NCBI GenBank assembly: GCA_041390825.1
Contig: JAWKPF010000070.1
Coordinates: 1 to 5,832, forward strand
DNA: 5,832 bases
Reading direction: 5' to 3'
DNA from: Thermomicrobiales bacterium
Lineage (GTDB): Bacteria > Chloroflexota > Chloroflexia > Thermomicrobiales > UBA6265
A program made the translations under genes and the position numbers. Below the pieces are notes generated by a model that worked only from the letters and a program-made list of their open reading frames with translations, ran no database searches and was not told where the DNA came from. Below are positions 1 through 5,572 of the stretch, piece by piece. Position 1 is the stretch's first letter, and the number at the start of each line of letters is the position of its first letter.

Positions 1-367
1 CAAATGTGCGCACATCGAAGAAATTGGCGCACATCCAGTCGCGTGCCCGGTTCACATCCTCGCGTGGCTGCTTCGTGCCGCTTGGCTTGACGCCAAGATC
101 GGTGTAGGCCCGCTCGTGTTGCGCATTGAGCGCAATCCCCTTGTCCTGCACGTAAATCTTGTAGCGCTCTTCCGTCCCGCGCACCGCATCCACGAAATCG
201 CGCACCTTGCGCTTGATCGCCACATCCGTCACCAACCCCTGCATCGTCTCCGGATCCACCCGCGGCAGATTCCCCGCATCTGGATCGCCATTCGGGTTTC
301 CGTCGCTCACATCGAACAACAGCACCGCATCGTGTCGCTTCGTCACGTCGGTATGCACAGTCGTCAT
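1..367 (-). CDS. cas7: Cas7 (Csd2), type I-C Cascade backbone subunit, N-terminal 122 residues
   Basis: This is the backbone protein of the type I-C surveillance complex; several copies polymerise along the crRNA spacer. The reading frame runs off the left edge, so only the first 122 residues are present, against about 280-300 in the family. The Csd2 signature is clear: FDVSDGNPNGDPDAGN at about residues 18-33, followed by LPRVDPET, GLVTDVAIKRKVRDFV at about 44-59, and FFDVRTF at the truncated end. The ATG at 367-365 fits the start of the family and has purine-rich sequence upstream (GGGAG, 4 nt away). The gene follows cas8c after a 125-bp gap, longer than the other junction in this operon. 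It probably shares the cas5 promoter; no good promoter of its own was seen. Identification is secure; the C-terminus and following genes are not visible. Confidence 0.97.
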   Translation of the reverse strand, partial: MTTVHTDVTKRHDAVLLFDVSDGNPNGDPDAGNLPRVDPETMQGLVTDVAIKRKVRDFVDAVRGTEERYKIYVQDKGIALNAQHERAYTDLGVKPSGTKQPREDVNRARDWMCANFFDVRTF

Positions 368-371
368 CGAA

Positions 372-384
372 CTCCCATTCCTTT
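372..384 (-). promoter_or_regulatory. cas7 ribosome binding region
   Basis: Upstream of the cas7 ATG the minus strand has GGGAG (376-372), 4 nt from the start, and AAAGGA (384-379), 11 nt away. Either could pair with the 16S rRNA tail. Independent initiation is needed here because cas8c ends 125 bp upstream, too far for translational coupling. Confidence 0.55.
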
Positions 385-430
385 CATGTCTCGTGTCGTT
401 CGCGTTTGTCGTAGCGGACCTCTGTATCCG

Positions 431-480
431 CCCTCCGTCATTCCGACCGAAGCGGAGGAATCTCTTGTTCCCTGAATCCC
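431..480. repeat. REP-like palindromic element between cas8c and cas7
   Basis: The gap between cas8c and cas7 contains an imperfect palindrome: ATTCC (440-444), CCG (447-449), loop AAG, CGG (453-455) and GGAAT (457-461). It belongs by eye to a dispersed intergenic family with a core like GTCATTCCGA...GAGGAATCT seen in several bacterial phyla. That family memory is from general knowledge and not from a search. In the mRNA it would fold just upstream of cas7, where it could stabilise the 5' end of a processed cas7 transcript or reduce read-through. The rest of 368-492 contains no ORF of interest and no convincing promoter. Confidence 0.55.
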
Positions 481-492
481 AAGTCCCCGGGG

Positions 493-897
493 CTACACCT
501 CGTCGTTGGAGGCAGCTTCGTTCCGCGCTTTCGCATCTCGCGCTGCCCGCCGGTTGGCCGCCCGCTGGTGATAGAACCCCAACGCGAACAACCCTTGCTC
601 CTCCAATGTCAATGTCTTGGGAAAGCTCGCCAGCGGCGCGGTGATTTCTTCCAGTTCCTGCTCCAACCGGTAGTGCGCGCCCGGCATGTCTCGCCGCAGC
701 TTGCCCATGTGCGCCTGCGCTCCATGCAGCAACGTGCCGAACACCGAGGCCGGCGCGCTCGATGCCGAACCGTAGAACTTGTCCACGATGCCGGCGTTCG
801 CGTTGCGAATCGCCAACCCCTGGATCTGATCGAGCGCGGCGAGCAATCGACCGCACAAATACGCCGGATTGATGTTCTCCTGATCGAGATCGGACAT
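493..897 (-). CDS. cas11c: Cas11c small subunit from an internal start in cas8c
   Basis: In studied type I-C systems the small subunit Cas11 is made by internal initiation near the 3' end of cas8c, in the same frame, and lines the belly of Cascade. Here an in-frame ATG (codon 439 of cas8c, 897-895) is preceded by a perfect AAGGAG (914-909) at 11 nt, the strongest Shine-Dalgarno seen inside the gene. The product would be 134 residues, beginning MSDLDQENINPAYLCGRLLA. It is rich in predicted helix and ends in a basic/alanine-rich tail (RRAARDAKARNEAASNDEV). Length and position fit known Cas11c proteins. The 11-nt spacing is slightly long but workable. What is seen is the SD, the ATG and the frame; independent translation is inferred from the family. 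Confidence 0.82.
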   Translation of the reverse strand: MSDLDQENINPAYLCGRLLAALDQIQGLAIRNANAGIVDKFYGSASSAPASVFGTLLHGAQAHMGKLRRDMPGAHYRLEQELEEITAPLASFPKTLTLEEQGLFALGFYHQRAANRRAARDAKARNEAASNDEV

Positions 898-2211
898 CGT
901 CGTTTCGTCTCCTTCATTCCCTTGGGAACACAACACCATCTTGATGAGCATCGCCCGCTCGCGCGTCACATCCTGTGCGGCGCGGTTGCGTCGCACTGCC
1001 AGGTACAGCAAGTCCATCGGCAACGGTGAGCCCACCAACGCCAACCGGATCAGCGAGCGGGAAACGACCGGCGGCGGATCGTCCTTGCGTGAATCGCGCA
1101 CCGTCGCTCCAGTCAGGCGATAGAGTGCAACTGCTTCTCCCGGCGATCCGTCCCACTCCACCATCTGCTGCAACGCGAAATACCGTCCCAGCCGGGTCTT
1201 GGCATCGCCCACCGACGTGTCGATCCAATCCCGCACCACCAGCCGCGCTCCGCTTGCCCCGAGCCCAACCCCGAAAAACGGCGTCGGGTCGAGCTCGAGC
1301 GCGGCGGCGGTCCCCCGTTTCCACGCGTCCAGCAGTGATCGCACCACCACCTGATGCTCATCGGGATTCAGAAACAGGCTGACTGGCGCAAAGTCCACAT
1401 CCCGCCTCGTCCAGAACGCATAGGCCCCCTCTTTCATCCAGAGCGAGGTGCGTTTGTCGGCCAACAGCGCATTCAACGCATTGCCATACGCCTCCGCGCA
1501 TGACTGGCACATCGGCGCAATCTGCGATGCCGTCAGCCCGTACGATTCGAACGCCGCCGCGTTGGCCGAAACCAGGTCTTTCAGGATCTGGCCCCCAGGC
1601 ACCCCTTTGATCTTGATGGGGTGCCGTTCCAGCGCGGAACGTTGCTGCCCACAACCGATGCACGTCAGCAGCGCCGCGTTGTCGCCGTCCTCTTCCGCGC
1701 TGTTCATACTGGCCCAGAACGCGCGCACCGATGGCAAGTCGATCGGCCGCTCCCGCTCGGGTCCAATCTCGAATGTGATCGTTCCTGTGGGGTCAAAATC
1801 CGCCGGCAATGGCAACGTGTCGCGATCGAGCGCCGCCAGAAAGCTGCTCACCGCGGCCACCGAGGGTTCGCCCGTTGCCTCCCGGCATTGATCGACCAGT
1901 TCCACGAACTGGGTATGCTGTTGCTCCGCGCGGCCGCCTTTGGCGCCATCCCCGGCAAGACCCAGCACATAGGGCGCCGTATCTGCCAGCAACTTGGGCC
2001 GGATTCCCACAGTGCGCTTTACATGCGGCGCCAGCATCGGCAGACCGCGCTTGAGCTTCTTGTCCTGGGGCGAGGAAAGATCGCGCATCGTTCCCACCAT
2101 CGTGCCGTCGGCTCGCAGCGCAATCAGATAGCGAATCGGTTGCTCTTGATACATCGGCGGTGGCAGCGCCAATCGGTCTTCCGCGTAAGCGCGCAACTCC
2201 TGAATCAACAT
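493..2211 (-). CDS. cas8c: Cas8c (Csd1), type I-C Cascade large subunit
   Basis: This is the large subunit of the I-C complex, which recognises the PAM and helps open target DNA. The protein is 572 residues. Family landmarks include the start MLIQELRAYAEDR, ERHPIKIKGVPGG (about 195-207), SANAAAFESYGL (about 215-226), and FFGVGLGASGARLVVRDW (about 312-329). A CxxC pair at 184/187 and another at 235/238 flank the IKGVPGG/FESYGL core and look like a zinc-binding ribbon. The ATG at 2211-2209 was chosen over a start 34 codons upstream because it matches the Csd1 N-terminus and lies 1 nt after the cas5 stop (TGA-G-ATG). This suggests translational coupling; no strong Shine-Dalgarno is seen. The stop is TAG at 495-493. 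The C-terminal quarter is also translated separately as Cas11c in this family. Confidence 0.96.
   Translation of the reverse strand: MLIQELRAYAEDRLALPPPMYQEQPIRYLIALRADGTMVGTMRDLSSPQDKKLKRGLPMLAPHVKRTVGIRPKLLADTAPYVLGLAGDGAKGGRAEQQHTQFVELVDQCREATGEPSVAAVSSFLAALDRDTLPLPADFDPTGTITFEIGPERERPIDLPSVRAFWASMNSAEEDGDNAALLTCIGCGQQRSALERHPIKIKGVPGGQILKDLVSANAAAFESYGLTASQIAPMCQSCAEAYGNALNALLADKRTSLWMKEGAYAFWTRRDVDFAPVSLFLNPDEHQVVVRSLLDAWKRGTAAALELDPTPFFGVGLGASGARLVVRDWIDTSVGDAKTRLGRYFALQQMVEWDGSPGEAVALYRLTGATVRDSRKDDPPPVVSRSLIRLALVGSPLPMDLLYLAVRRNRAAQDVTRERAMLIKMVLCSQGNEGDETTMSDLDQENINPAYLCGRLLAALDQIQGLAIRNANAGIVDKFYGSASSAPASVFGTLLHGAQAHMGKLRRDMPGAHYRLEQELEEITAPLASFPKTLTLEEQGLFALGFYHQRAANRRAARDAKARNEAASNDEV
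909..914 (-). promoter_or_regulatory. Internal Shine-Dalgarno for Cas11c
   Basis: The minus strand reads AAGGAG 11 nt before the internal ATG at 897. It falls within codons for Asn-Glu-Gly-Asp (residues about 432-435 of Cas8c). It decides the Cas11c start; other internal Met codons nearby (for example residues 421 and 425) lack such a sequence. Confidence 0.75.
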
Positions 2212-2212
2212 C

Positions 2213-2890
2213 TCAGGCCGCCGCTCTTGCCAGTGCCGGCACACGCAAGACCCCACGCTCCAATCGGGCATCGAAGAAGATCGGCTTGGCCGCGCCGTTG
2301 CCCCCTGGGACAAATGCGAGATCGTGCAACATGCGCCCCAGGTCCATGGTCAGGTCCTGTGGCGCATCGCCCGGACCCGCTTCCCCGAACGACGCTGTGA
2401 ACTCGCGCGTCCCCAGATACGGCTGCGCGAAACACTGCCCCCGCGCTACCCGTCGCCGAAAGACATCCCGGTGCTTCGCTTCTTGTCCCGGCGTAGGCGT
2501 CGCCGGAATCACATCTGCCCGGATCACGTAGGCCACATCCCGCAGCGCCAGCGTGTTTCGTTGCGCGCGGTCGTCACTTGCGAAAAAGCCTCCGCCGTTG
2601 GACTGCCAATTCCTCGCCGAACGGTCACTCGCGCGGGAATTCACTTCATTCCGCAAGATCGAGAAATAGCTGATCGGATTCAGCACCACGATCTCGCGCA
2701 CCGACCAGGTAAATTCCGGCTTCCAGTAGATCGCCTCCAACACTCCCCGTGCCGCCGACGGCGTGATCACCGGATAGGTGACCCGCTCCGCCTTCATTTC
2801 CGGTCGGGTGAAACAGGCGAAGTCGCCCCAAACCTTCACCTCCACCGGACGATCGAACTCCACGGTCCTCGCCTCCTGACGTACAACCAT
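2213..2890 (-). CDS. cas5d: Cas5d (Csd5), type I-C pre-crRNA endonuclease and Cascade subunit
   Basis: Type I-C systems lack Cas6; Cas5d cuts pre-crRNA at the 3' base of the repeat hairpin, then stays on the 5' handle (commonly 11 nt) in Cascade. The protein is 225 residues, normal for the family. Landmarks from the chosen start are VEVKVWGDFACFTRPEMKAE (about 16-35), TYPVITPSAARGVLEAIYWKP (about 38-58), and KH at about 139-140 followed by FRRRVARGQCFAQPYLGTREF. Tyr39 and Lys139/His140 correspond by position to the catalytic Tyr and Lys-His pair described for Bacillus halodurans Cas5d, so the nuclease looks intact. The ATG at 2890-2888 has GAGGG 5 nt upstream. A start 14 codons earlier is open but lacks a spaced SD and adds sequence unlike the family. 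That extension would lie inside the CreR-like element. The stop TGA is 1 nt before cas8c. Confidence 0.95.
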   Translation of the reverse strand: MVVRQEARTVEFDRPVEVKVWGDFACFTRPEMKAERVTYPVITPSAARGVLEAIYWKPEFTWSVREIVVLNPISYFSILRNEVNSRASDRSARNWQSNGGGFFASDDRAQRNTLALRDVAYVIRADVIPATPTPGQEAKHRDVFRRRVARGQCFAQPYLGTREFTASFGEAGPGDAPQDLTMDLGRMLHDLAFVPGGNGAAKPIFFDARLERGVLRVPALARAAA

Positions 2891-2897
2891 CCAAGCC

Positions 2898-2914
2898 CTC
2901 GCCGACCTGGCGAG
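2898..2914 (-). promoter_or_regulatory. Hairpin covering the cas5d Shine-Dalgarno
   Basis: On the minus strand CTCGCC (2914-2909), loop AGGTC, and GGCGAG (2903-2898) form a perfect 6-bp GC-rich stem. Its 3' arm includes GAG of the cas5d Shine-Dalgarno GAGGG (2900-2896), so folding should lower cas5d initiation. It could alternatively be the degenerate second repeat hairpin that ends the CreR-like RNA. The two readings are not exclusive. Confidence 0.5.
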
Positions 2915-2971
2915 CGCGCATCGAAAGCACATCGATAAGGTTTCGATCCTCGCCGGAGCGTTCTACCGGCG
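2904..2971 (-). ncRNA. Candidate CreR-like (cas-regulating, crRNA-like) RNA in the cas5d leader
   Basis: The pseudo-repeat has a perfect 6-bp stem CGCCGG (2971-2966) / CCGGCG (2956-2951) with a 9-nt loop. It is followed directly by the 11-nt AGGATCGAAAC (2950-2940). Typical I-C repeats have a GC-rich hairpin followed by the handle TGGATTGAAAC; 9 of 11 handle bases agree and the spacing from the stem is what Cas5d requires. The pseudo-spacer starts at 2939 (CTTATCGATGTGCTTTC...) and partly matches DNA beginning 60 bp upstream, next to a TTC PAM. Partial matching is typical of CreR RNAs, which direct Cascade to bind the cas promoter without cleavage. The RNA would be cut from the cas5 mRNA leader by Cas5d. 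The 3' end is unknown; 2904 assumes a spacer of about 36 nt. The organism's true repeat is not in the window, so this is an inference. Confidence 0.66.
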
Positions 2972-2977
2972 CAAAAA

Positions 2978-3002
2978 GGAGTGAAAGTACACATATAAGG
3001 AA
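2978..3002 (-). promoter_or_regulatory. Pseudo-protospacer with TTC PAM at the cas5 promoter
   Basis: On the minus strand TTC (3002-3000) is followed from 2999 by CTTATATGTGTACTTTC. Against the pseudo-spacer starting at 2939, positions 1-5, 9-11, 13-17, 20 and 22 agree; 6, 7, 8, 12, 18, 19 and 21 do not. Mismatches at 6, 12 and 18 fall on bases flipped out in type I guides. The site lies at or just after the predicted transcription start, so bound Cascade would block initiation or early elongation. It also overlaps an inverted repeat, ACATAT (2991-2996) and ATATGT (3002-3007) on the plus strand, which could be a protein operator. Confidence 0.6.
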
Positions 3003-3011
3003 TATGTATTC

Positions 3012-3040
3012 ATCCTAAGAGGTGTTGTTAGCAATGTCAA
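3012..3040 (-). promoter_or_regulatory. Promoter of cas5d-cas8c-cas7
   Basis: A perfect -35 TTGACA (3040-3035), 17-nt spacer and -10 TAGGAT (3017-3012; 4/6 to TATAAT) point toward cas5d. Transcription would start near 3005 and give a leader of about 115 nt before the cas5d ATG. This separates Cascade expression from cas3 expression. No start site is known; the call rests on hexamer match and spacing. Confidence 0.68.
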
Positions 3041-3220
3041 CAAGTACCTCATGCCATCATTCACTGGAGCAACTTCCCGGTCTTCTCACTTGTACGGTTG
3101 GCCATCTCGTTCGCGCAACTCCCGAAAGACTCTTCGTATTGGCCCAACCCTGCGCCGATTCCGGGGGTGTGTTAGCCCAGCGTTTCAACGGTGGGCACGA
3201 AACGAACCAAACATGTCGTA
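3041..3220. other. Non-coding stretch between the cas3 stop and the cas5d promoter
   Basis: No convincing gene, terminator or promoter was seen here; the short ORFs crossing it have no recognisable content. It does hold a weak inverted repeat CGTTTC (3181-3186) / GAAACG (3199-3204) just after the cas3 stop, without a U-tract, so it is not a good intrinsic terminator. The minus strand also contains GTTGAAAC (3189-3182), resembling a repeat 3' end but without a repeat hairpin in front of it. Confidence 0.5.
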
Positions 3221-5443
3221 TCACCCCACGATCAACCGCTCCACATCCATCCGCCCGCTGACCAACCCCAATCGGTTGTCGTACTCCGGCAGCCAAAGGA
3301 GCACATCGTCCGTCAGCTCCTGCGTATCGCCCGCCGTCAACCAGTTCCGGCGAACATTGACCAAAAAGGGTTGCGCCTCACGGATGAGCGCACGGAGCGC
3401 CTTCGAGTTACGCGTGTCGACTGCCCACTGGATCGAATCCGCCAGCTTCTCCGATGCTGGCTTTCCGTTGTCATACGGATCCCGATCCAACCCCCGATAT
3501 CGCGCCAGCACCGGCACCTGATCTTCGTTGTCGATCATGCGGAACCGCTCCTCCACCGTCCGGAAGTTACGGGATTGCCGTTCTTGCTGAATTCCCTTGC
3601 TGTCTCCGGGAATATCGCGATACAGACTCCGGAAATACCGATCGAACAACGCCGGATCGTTGAGATCCAGTGCATCGCCCTCCCACTCCAGAAAGTTGCC
3701 CGTCGCTTCGGTGCTGATGCGATAGGGTCCCGGCGGCGTGCCTCCCTCTTCTGGACGGAAGATCACGACCCGCCCACCCCTGGGCAGTCGACCCTCTCGA
3801 TTGCAACGTCCAGCCGCTTGCACGATCCGGTCCAGCGGACCGAACGCCCGCAACAAGAGCGGAAAATCGAGATCGACCCCGGCCTCCACCACCTGCGTGC
3901 TTACCAGGCGACATGGCAGTCCAGCTCGCAACCGGCCGCGCACCAGGTCCACAACATCCCGCCGGTGCGCTCCGCACATCCGTGACGAGAGATGGAAATG
4001 CCCCACTCCCTCTCCGAGTGCATCGAAGAGCGCAGCGGCATCCGCCACCGTATTGACGATTGCGAGTGCTTGCTCGTTGGTGCGCATTTCCTCGGCCGCC
4101 CGCTCCCAGTTCCAGGGGGCCTCATCCTGTTGCGGCCAGACATAGTCCACCCGCTGCAGCGCCCGAAAGTGCCGTGCCGGCTCAGACACGATCTCCACCG
4201 GCGCCAATTCCACCGGCAGCCAATCCACCGCCGGTTGCGTGGCCGTGCAGAGCACTACCGTCACCCCATAGTTCGCCACCAACTCACGCAGCACGTCATA
4301 GATCGGCTCGCGCAGTTCCAGAGGAATCGTCTGCGCCTCATCCAGCACGATCACGCTGCCAGCGATCCGGTGCAGCTTGCGGCAGACACTGGTCTTCCGG
4401 CCGAGCAGACTCTCGAAGAGCTGCACCATCGTTGTGATGATCAACGGCGCATTCCAATCCTGCGCTGCCAGTCGTCGCCACTGTGCGTGCTCGTCCTGCG
4501 ATCCAGCCTCGTCATCGTTGGCAGCATCCGCCGCGCTATGGTGCTCCAACACCACGCGGTCATCGGGAAAAATCGACCGCACGATTCGTGCCGTCTGATC
4601 GGTGATCGTCAGATATGGCACGGCCAGAATCACACGGCGCAGCCCGTTCCGCGTTGCATGCCGCAGCGCGAACCCCAGTCCAGATCGCGTCTTGCCCCCA
4701 CCCGTCGGCACCGTCAATCGGAAAAACCCCGATTCTTGCTCCGCTGCGGCCATGCAGGCGGCGTATACCTCGCCCCGTACCTGGTTGACCGGCATTGCCT
4801 GTTGCTGCGGGGAAAGCTGCGCGATGAATGCCGCCTGATCGGCCGCAAACCGTTCCCAAAGCTCCTGTATGGTGACCTCGCTGCCACGCTGCGCTGCCAC
4901 CTCCGGATGCCAATGCCGTTCCGTATCGAAATGATCGGCATCCACCAGTGCCGAGAAGAGCATGCGCAACCAGAACTCCAGCGCATGCCGATTCGTCTGG
5001 GCAAACTCGGGAATCTCCGGTCTCGCTCGATCCTGTGGAATCACCCCAAGTGCATCGAACCGCTCCAGCGTCTCTTGCAGCGCGGGTGCTCGCCGAGCAA
5101 GCGCCGTTCCTTTCAGCTCCATCTCTCCGGCATCGATCAATCCGCCATGATGCCCCTGGACGAGAAATGCCAGCTCAGGCATCAACTCGATCACCCGCAA
5201 GAATCCCGCGCCCTTGTGATCGATGGTCTGATGTCTCCGATCCGGTTGCTCGGCGCACAACGCGAGATACCGCTGGAAGTCCACACCGGCTTTCCCCGAG
5301 TCATGCAAAATCCCCGCCCACCAAGCCGCATTTCCCGACCCGAACGCCGCCGCATGCTTCTCCGCCAGCTCGGCGACATCCTGCAGGTGACACGCCAGCG
5401 CATGCCATTCACCATCCTCATTCGGGGTATGCGCGTACAGCAT
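3221..5443 (-). CDS. cas3: Cas3, HD nuclease-helicase of the type I-C system
   Basis: Cas3 is recruited by target-bound Cascade and degrades DNA while translocating 3' to 5'. The 740-residue product has an N-terminal HD nuclease and a C-terminal SF2 helicase. From the chosen start, HD landmarks are WHALACHL (about 13-20), ILHDSGK (45-51), DHKGAG (75-80) and GHHGG (97-101). Helicase motifs are PTGGGKT (246-252), VLDEAQ (366-371), TATQP (400-404), STQVVEAGVDLDF (515-527) and QAAGRCNREG (542-551). All key residues look intact. The ATG at 5443-5441 gives the family-like start MLYAHTPNEDGEWHAL and has AAGAGGAG (5454-5447) just upstream. A GTG 16 codons earlier is open, but its extra Cys-rich residues are unlike Cas3 and no SD precedes it. 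The gene is the first of the locus but is separated by 330 bp from cas5d, with its own promoter. Confidence 0.97.
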   Translation of the reverse strand: MLYAHTPNEDGEWHALACHLQDVAELAEKHAAAFGSGNAAWWAGILHDSGKAGVDFQRYLALCAEQPDRRHQTIDHKGAGFLRVIELMPELAFLVQGHHGGLIDAGEMELKGTALARRAPALQETLERFDALGVIPQDRARPEIPEFAQTNRHALEFWLRMLFSALVDADHFDTERHWHPEVAAQRGSEVTIQELWERFAADQAAFIAQLSPQQQAMPVNQVRGEVYAACMAAAEQESGFFRLTVPTGGGKTRSGLGFALRHATRNGLRRVILAVPYLTITDQTARIVRSIFPDDRVVLEHHSAADAANDDEAGSQDEHAQWRRLAAQDWNAPLIITTMVQLFESLLGRKTSVCRKLHRIAGSVIVLDEAQTIPLELREPIYDVLRELVANYGVTVVLCTATQPAVDWLPVELAPVEIVSEPARHFRALQRVDYVWPQQDEAPWNWERAAEEMRTNEQALAIVNTVADAAALFDALGEGVGHFHLSSRMCGAHRRDVVDLVRGRLRAGLPCRLVSTQVVEAGVDLDFPLLLRAFGPLDRIVQAAGRCNREGRLPRGGRVVIFRPEEGGTPPGPYRISTEATGNFLEWEGDALDLNDPALFDRYFRSLYRDIPGDSKGIQQERQSRNFRTVEERFRMIDNEDQVPVLARYRGLDRDPYDNGKPASEKLADSIQWAVDTRNSKALRALIREAQPFLVNVRRNWLTAGDTQELTDDVLLWLPEYDNRLGLVSGRMDVERLIVG

Positions 5444-5446
5444 GCA

Positions 5447-5454
5447 CTCCTCTT
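5447..5454 (-). promoter_or_regulatory. cas3 Shine-Dalgarno deciding the start
   Basis: The minus strand reads AAGAGGAG, ending 3 nt before the ATG at 5443 (AGAGG is about 5 nt away). This supports the internal ATG over the GTG at 5491. Confidence 0.72.
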
Positions 5455-5493
5455 GGGGCATCGAACATTGACAAAGTGGGTTGTTTGCCACAG

Positions 5494-5522
5494 AGAATAG
5501 AACATGCGTTCCATGTCGTCAA
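5494..5522 (-). promoter_or_regulatory. Promoter of cas3
   Basis: A -35 TTGACG (5522-5517; 5/6), 17-nt spacer and -10 TATTCT (5499-5494; 4/6) predict a start near 5487 and a leader of about 44 nt before the cas3 ATG. The spacer contains the LexA-type box at 5500-5511, which abuts the -10, so a bound repressor would exclude RNA polymerase. Confidence 0.65.
5500..5511. promoter_or_regulatory. LexA (SOS)-type box in the cas3 promoter
   Basis: GAACATGCGTTC matches GAAC-RNRY-GTTC, the core of the Gram-positive/actinobacterial LexA operator (for Bacillus, CGAACRNRYGTTYC). It begins 5 nt after the -35 on the minus strand and touches the -10. Repression of cas3 by LexA and release after DNA damage is inferred. 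I found only two GAAC-N4-GTTC sequences in the window, both in this intergenic region. Confidence 0.65.
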
Positions 5523-5572
5523 TCCGAACTTATCCCTGCGAGCGTGGCGCCGGTTTCTTGGAGTCGCATGCC

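Noticed and set aside
2212..2313. A 34-residue N-terminal extension of Cas8c
   Set aside because: It overlaps the conserved end of cas5d in another frame; the ATG at 2211 gives the family-like N-terminus and a coupled 1-nt junction.
3177..3204. GTTGAAAC on the minus strand (3189-3182), resembling the 3' end of a CRISPR repeat, as a second crRNA-like element
   Set aside because: No compact hairpin precedes it at the right spacing, and the sequence that follows has no seed match beside a TTC in the cas3 or cas5 promoter regions. The nearby GCTAACA shared with the cas5 promoter spacer falls at guide positions 6-12, with no seed match.
3022..3521. Short plus-strand ORFs across the cas3-cas5 gap
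   Set aside because: They run into the antisense strand of cas3, lack good ribosome binding sites and resemble no protein family.
5444..5491. A 16-residue extension of Cas3 from a GTG
   Set aside because: The start lies almost on the predicted transcription start, has no Shine-Dalgarno, and the extra residues are unlike Cas3.
3992..5500. A 502-codon open frame on the plus strand opposite cas3
   Set aside because: It is antisense to intact, motif-complete cas3, is rich in Arg, His and Leu as expected of a GC-rich shadow frame, and shows no recognisable domain.
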